A DNA stretch of 64,000 bases, taken from Lingula anatina. Lineage: Eukaryota; Brachiopoda; Lingulata; Lingulida; Lingulidae. The stretch covers positions 252,573 to 316,572 of the forward strand of contig NW_019775437.1 of NCBI RefSeq assembly GCF_001039355.2, given 5' to 3'. Below the pieces are notes generated by a model. It was not told the origin of the DNA. It did no database searches and saw nothing but the letters and a program-made list of their open reading frames with translations. Shown in pieces: positions 62,601-64,000 of this stretch. Made by a program: the position numbers and the translations under genes. Each line of letters opens with the position of its first letter. Within the stretch, counting starts at the first letter, position 1.

Positions 62601-63119
62601 GGACTGGGCAATGGTGGGCAGAAACCCCCGGGGACTTTCACCCCCATCCACAGTACCCCAGGGGGGAGTCAGAGAGGCACCCCAGTGCCAGAAACCACTG
62701 GTCATAGTGGTGGACAAGGTGCTGTCCAGTCCATGGTATCCTGGGTGATGAATCATGCCAGGAGTAGCCCTGGTCATCAGCTGACCACTCACAACACCGG
62801 TGGTCATCAGGCAAGTCCTCTATGTGCTCCACAAGGACCTGGTCACAGTAATTCCAACCAATATGTGAATGCACATAGCTTAGAACAACACACCAGCAGT
62901 TCGTACAGTGATAGTTCCTCTGTCAAATGTTCTGCTAACACGACTGTAGAGGGCACTACCAGCCAATACAGAACTAACAGTAGCACCCCTGTCCCCTGTG
63001 GTAGCAGTAGTATAGATGGCACCTCTGCTCAGTACAGTCCTAGCAGCACTGTCCAGTGTAGTCCTCACCCTGTAGGTGGCACCTCTGTGCCATTTAGCTC
63101 ACTCGATCAGGTGCAGTAA
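48683..63119 (+). CDS. SEC16: SEC16: ER exit site scaffold protein
   Basis: Nineteen coding segments join in phase: 48683-51575, 51956-52339, 52977-53124, 53429-53542, 53843-53970, 54576-54801, 55047-55185, 55747-56025, 56305-56402, 57173-57257, 57720-57837, 58073-58184, 58423-58582, 58974-59060, 59510-59620, 60204-60414, 60795-60911, 61234-61442 and 62262-63119, about 2158 aa. Residues 1-960 are disordered (poly-Q, WNTQGNE repeats, Pro-rich). An Arg/Asp repeat (about 970-1090) and a Tyr-rich stretch (about 1093-1222) follow. The central conserved domain (about 1235-1470) has [36 protein letters not shown] and [19 protein letters not shown]. The ACE1 helical domain runs to about 1694 ([34 protein letters not shown]). 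SEC16 organises COPII assembly by binding SEC13 and SEC23. The usual conserved C-terminal SEC23-binding segment is absent before the stop at 63119, so later exons or another isoform are likely. 5' non-coding exons lie at 47200-48682. Confidence 0.93.
48780..48870 (+). repeat. CAA/CAG trinucleotide-rich tract (poly-Gln) in SEC16 exon
   Basis: Mixed CAACAG/CAACAA codons encode [12 protein letters not shown] and QQQQQ runs near residues 33-62. Interruptions should limit expansion. Confidence 0.85.
49127..49275 (+). repeat. In-frame 21-bp repeats (TQGNEWN) in SEC16
   Basis: Units of ACCCAGGGGAATGAGTGG plus AAT encode TQGNEWN or close variants ([22 protein letters not shown]) about seven times, residues about 149-198. 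All unit lengths are multiples of 3. Confidence 0.9.
51960..52250 (+). repeat. In-frame 33-bp repeats ([11 protein letters not shown]) in SEC16 exon 2
   Basis: About eight units of [11 protein letters not shown]-type 11-residue repeats. The alternating Arg/Asp, with RS steps, resembles SR/RD-rich condensate-prone domains. The exon is flanked by symmetric phase-1 splice sites, so skipping would keep frame. Confidence 0.9.
55300..55450 (+). repeat. Possible tRNA-derived SINE fragment in SEC16 intron
   Basis: GGTTCAAATCCCC at about 55396 is a good RNA polymerase III B box. ATGCTCAACTAGG about 60 bp upstream is a weak A box. The spacing is too long for a real tRNA. No terminal A-tail or target duplication identified. 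Confidence 0.25.
56471..56953. repeat. 405-bp composite tandem repeat with 30-bp palindrome and (GTC)n, SEC16 intron
   Basis: TATGTACAGACACA..TGTGTCTGTACATA is a palindrome with 14-bp arms around GA, at about 56473 and again at about 56878. Each is followed by a GTCGTCGCC-type tract. Between lie two diverged copies of a roughly 130-bp unit (AACACGATAAGTGGAAAACC), at about 56586 and 56748. An N at 56953 ends the second copy, so the true array may be longer. Confidence 0.8.
58745..58799. repeat. 55-bp poly-A tract in SEC16 intron
   Basis: Uninterrupted A run in the intron between exons ending 58582 and starting 58974. It could be the tail of a retroposed copy, but no body was recognised. Confidence 0.95.
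59622..59656. repeat. (TTTA)n microsatellite in SEC16 intron
   Basis: About seven TTTA units directly after the splice donor at 59621. Confidence 0.9.
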
Positions 63120-64000
63120 ACTTTAAGAGTGATAATATGCTGTGTTTTTTTTTTTTACTTGCCTAGATTTTTTGTTTTTGTTTTTCTTGTATATATTTAC
63201 CCTTTGCATGAGTTTCACCACAAACTGTCACTCATTGTTAGCAGAATTTGTGGCATTTCTGATCCTAAGCTCTTCGCTGTGGAATAGTAACAGTTTCCAT
63301 GGAGATGAAAAAAAGGGATGATAACAAATACCATGAAGACATTGCAGTGCATAAAGGAAATGATAAGCACCATGGAGACATATAATCCTACTCGTGTCCA
63401 ATGAATTTCCTCTCTCAGAAACAGCCAAGTGCAGCTATGGTCACTGCTCATGGCATGGGCACCATAGAAACAGTGGGTTAATTATATTGTCTTCATCATC
63501 TCCTACTTCAACATCTTCACTAAACTGACTACCTCACTCCTGTGTTTGAGCTAAAGTGTGTATTATGAGTGTATCACAGATTCATTAGAGCATGGCTTTT
63601 GTTTGGATGGTTAAATCTTTGTGATGTCTTTTCATAGTTTGATGTGGCATTGTGATAAAGTGCATTTTTGTAGATTGGTTAAAGTCTGTGCTGTATTTTA
63701 TTTAATGGTTGATGTTGCTCATGGTCTTGTGTTTGTGATTCTTCATAGTTGGATCATCTTCTAAGTTGTCTGTATACTTGTGATGCTGGAAGTCATAGTC
63801 TGTGAGTACCTATTTTTGTTTTTAGTGCCAAAAACATTCTATTGCAGAAGACTATGGAAATAAATCTCCAGTTTCAGTTATGTGATTGATTGCTGGGCAG
63901 GGTATATGTATGCTTGATATTGTGAAGATGTCTCAATGTTTTGACTTTGATTTTTGGACCAGGTGCATTTTCAGCTCTTTTAACTGGAATGATTTCAGCT
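63120..64000 (+). other. SEC16 3' region: UTR or unresolved last introns
   Basis: Either 3' UTR or intron. A possible alternative end uses donor CAG|GTGCAG (63111) to acceptor CTCTCTCAG (63418), adding KQPSAAMVTAHGMGTIETVG and a stop. No clear poly(A) signal follows except AATAAA near 63859 (GGAAATAAATC), which is plausible. The SEC16 C-terminal conserved segment is not present. Confidence 0.4.

Overview
This window is eukaryotic nuclear DNA from an invertebrate animal. A lophotrochozoan, probably a bivalve mollusc, fits best. The reasons are AT-rich introns with GT..AG borders, deeply conserved metazoan genes whose exons splice cleanly by hand, abundant short foldback elements and long microsatellites. 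The species call is inference. I saw no prokaryotic operon, CRISPR array or viral genome.

Layout. (1) 478-1247 (+): last two coding exons of a PACS (phosphofurin acidic cluster sorting) protein, followed by a long 3' UTR. (2) 4475-6742 (-): FAM50A/XAP5 homologue, 5 coding exons, 346 aa. (3) 7329-9632 (+): NOXRED1, 5 exons, 372 aa, head-to-head with FAM50. (4) 9770-14314: gene-free. (5) 14315-16955 (-): HLX/H2.0-type homeobox gene, 4 exons, 305 aa. (6) 17385-22720: tandem duplication of about 2.55 kb, each copy carrying a complete two-coding-exon MPPED-type metallophosphoesterase gene (-), with a single N at the junction. (7) 24184-26210 (-): three-exon gene for an unrecognised secreted protein of 246 aa. 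(8) 26211-37245: repeat-rich, with foldback elements and, at about 30240-32120, a TATA-box-led, apparently spliced unit made of tandem exon modules of a 53-bp repeat. (9) 37246-42137 (+): TRMT1L, 8 exons in view. (10) 43832-46860 (-): SEC22B, 5 exons, 215 aa, tail-to-tail with TRMT1L. (11) about 47200-63119 and perhaps beyond (+): SEC16, 19 coding exons, about 2158 aa in view, head-to-head with SEC22B.

Functional links. SEC22B (ER-Golgi SNARE) and SEC16 (ER-exit-site scaffold) act in the same early secretory step and leave from one short intergenic interval, so a shared promoter is plausible. The other neighbours have unrelated roles: PACS in membrane sorting, FAM50A in splicing, HLX in transcription, TRMT1L in RNA methylation.

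The most novel-looking items are the tandem-exon 53-bp repeat unit, the orphan secreted protein, the duplicated phosphoesterase (which may be an assembly artefact) and several foldback elements. Four isolated N bases all lie in or beside repeats, so copy numbers there should not be trusted. Exon borders were set by reading frame, splice consensus and remembered family sequence. No alignment was run.
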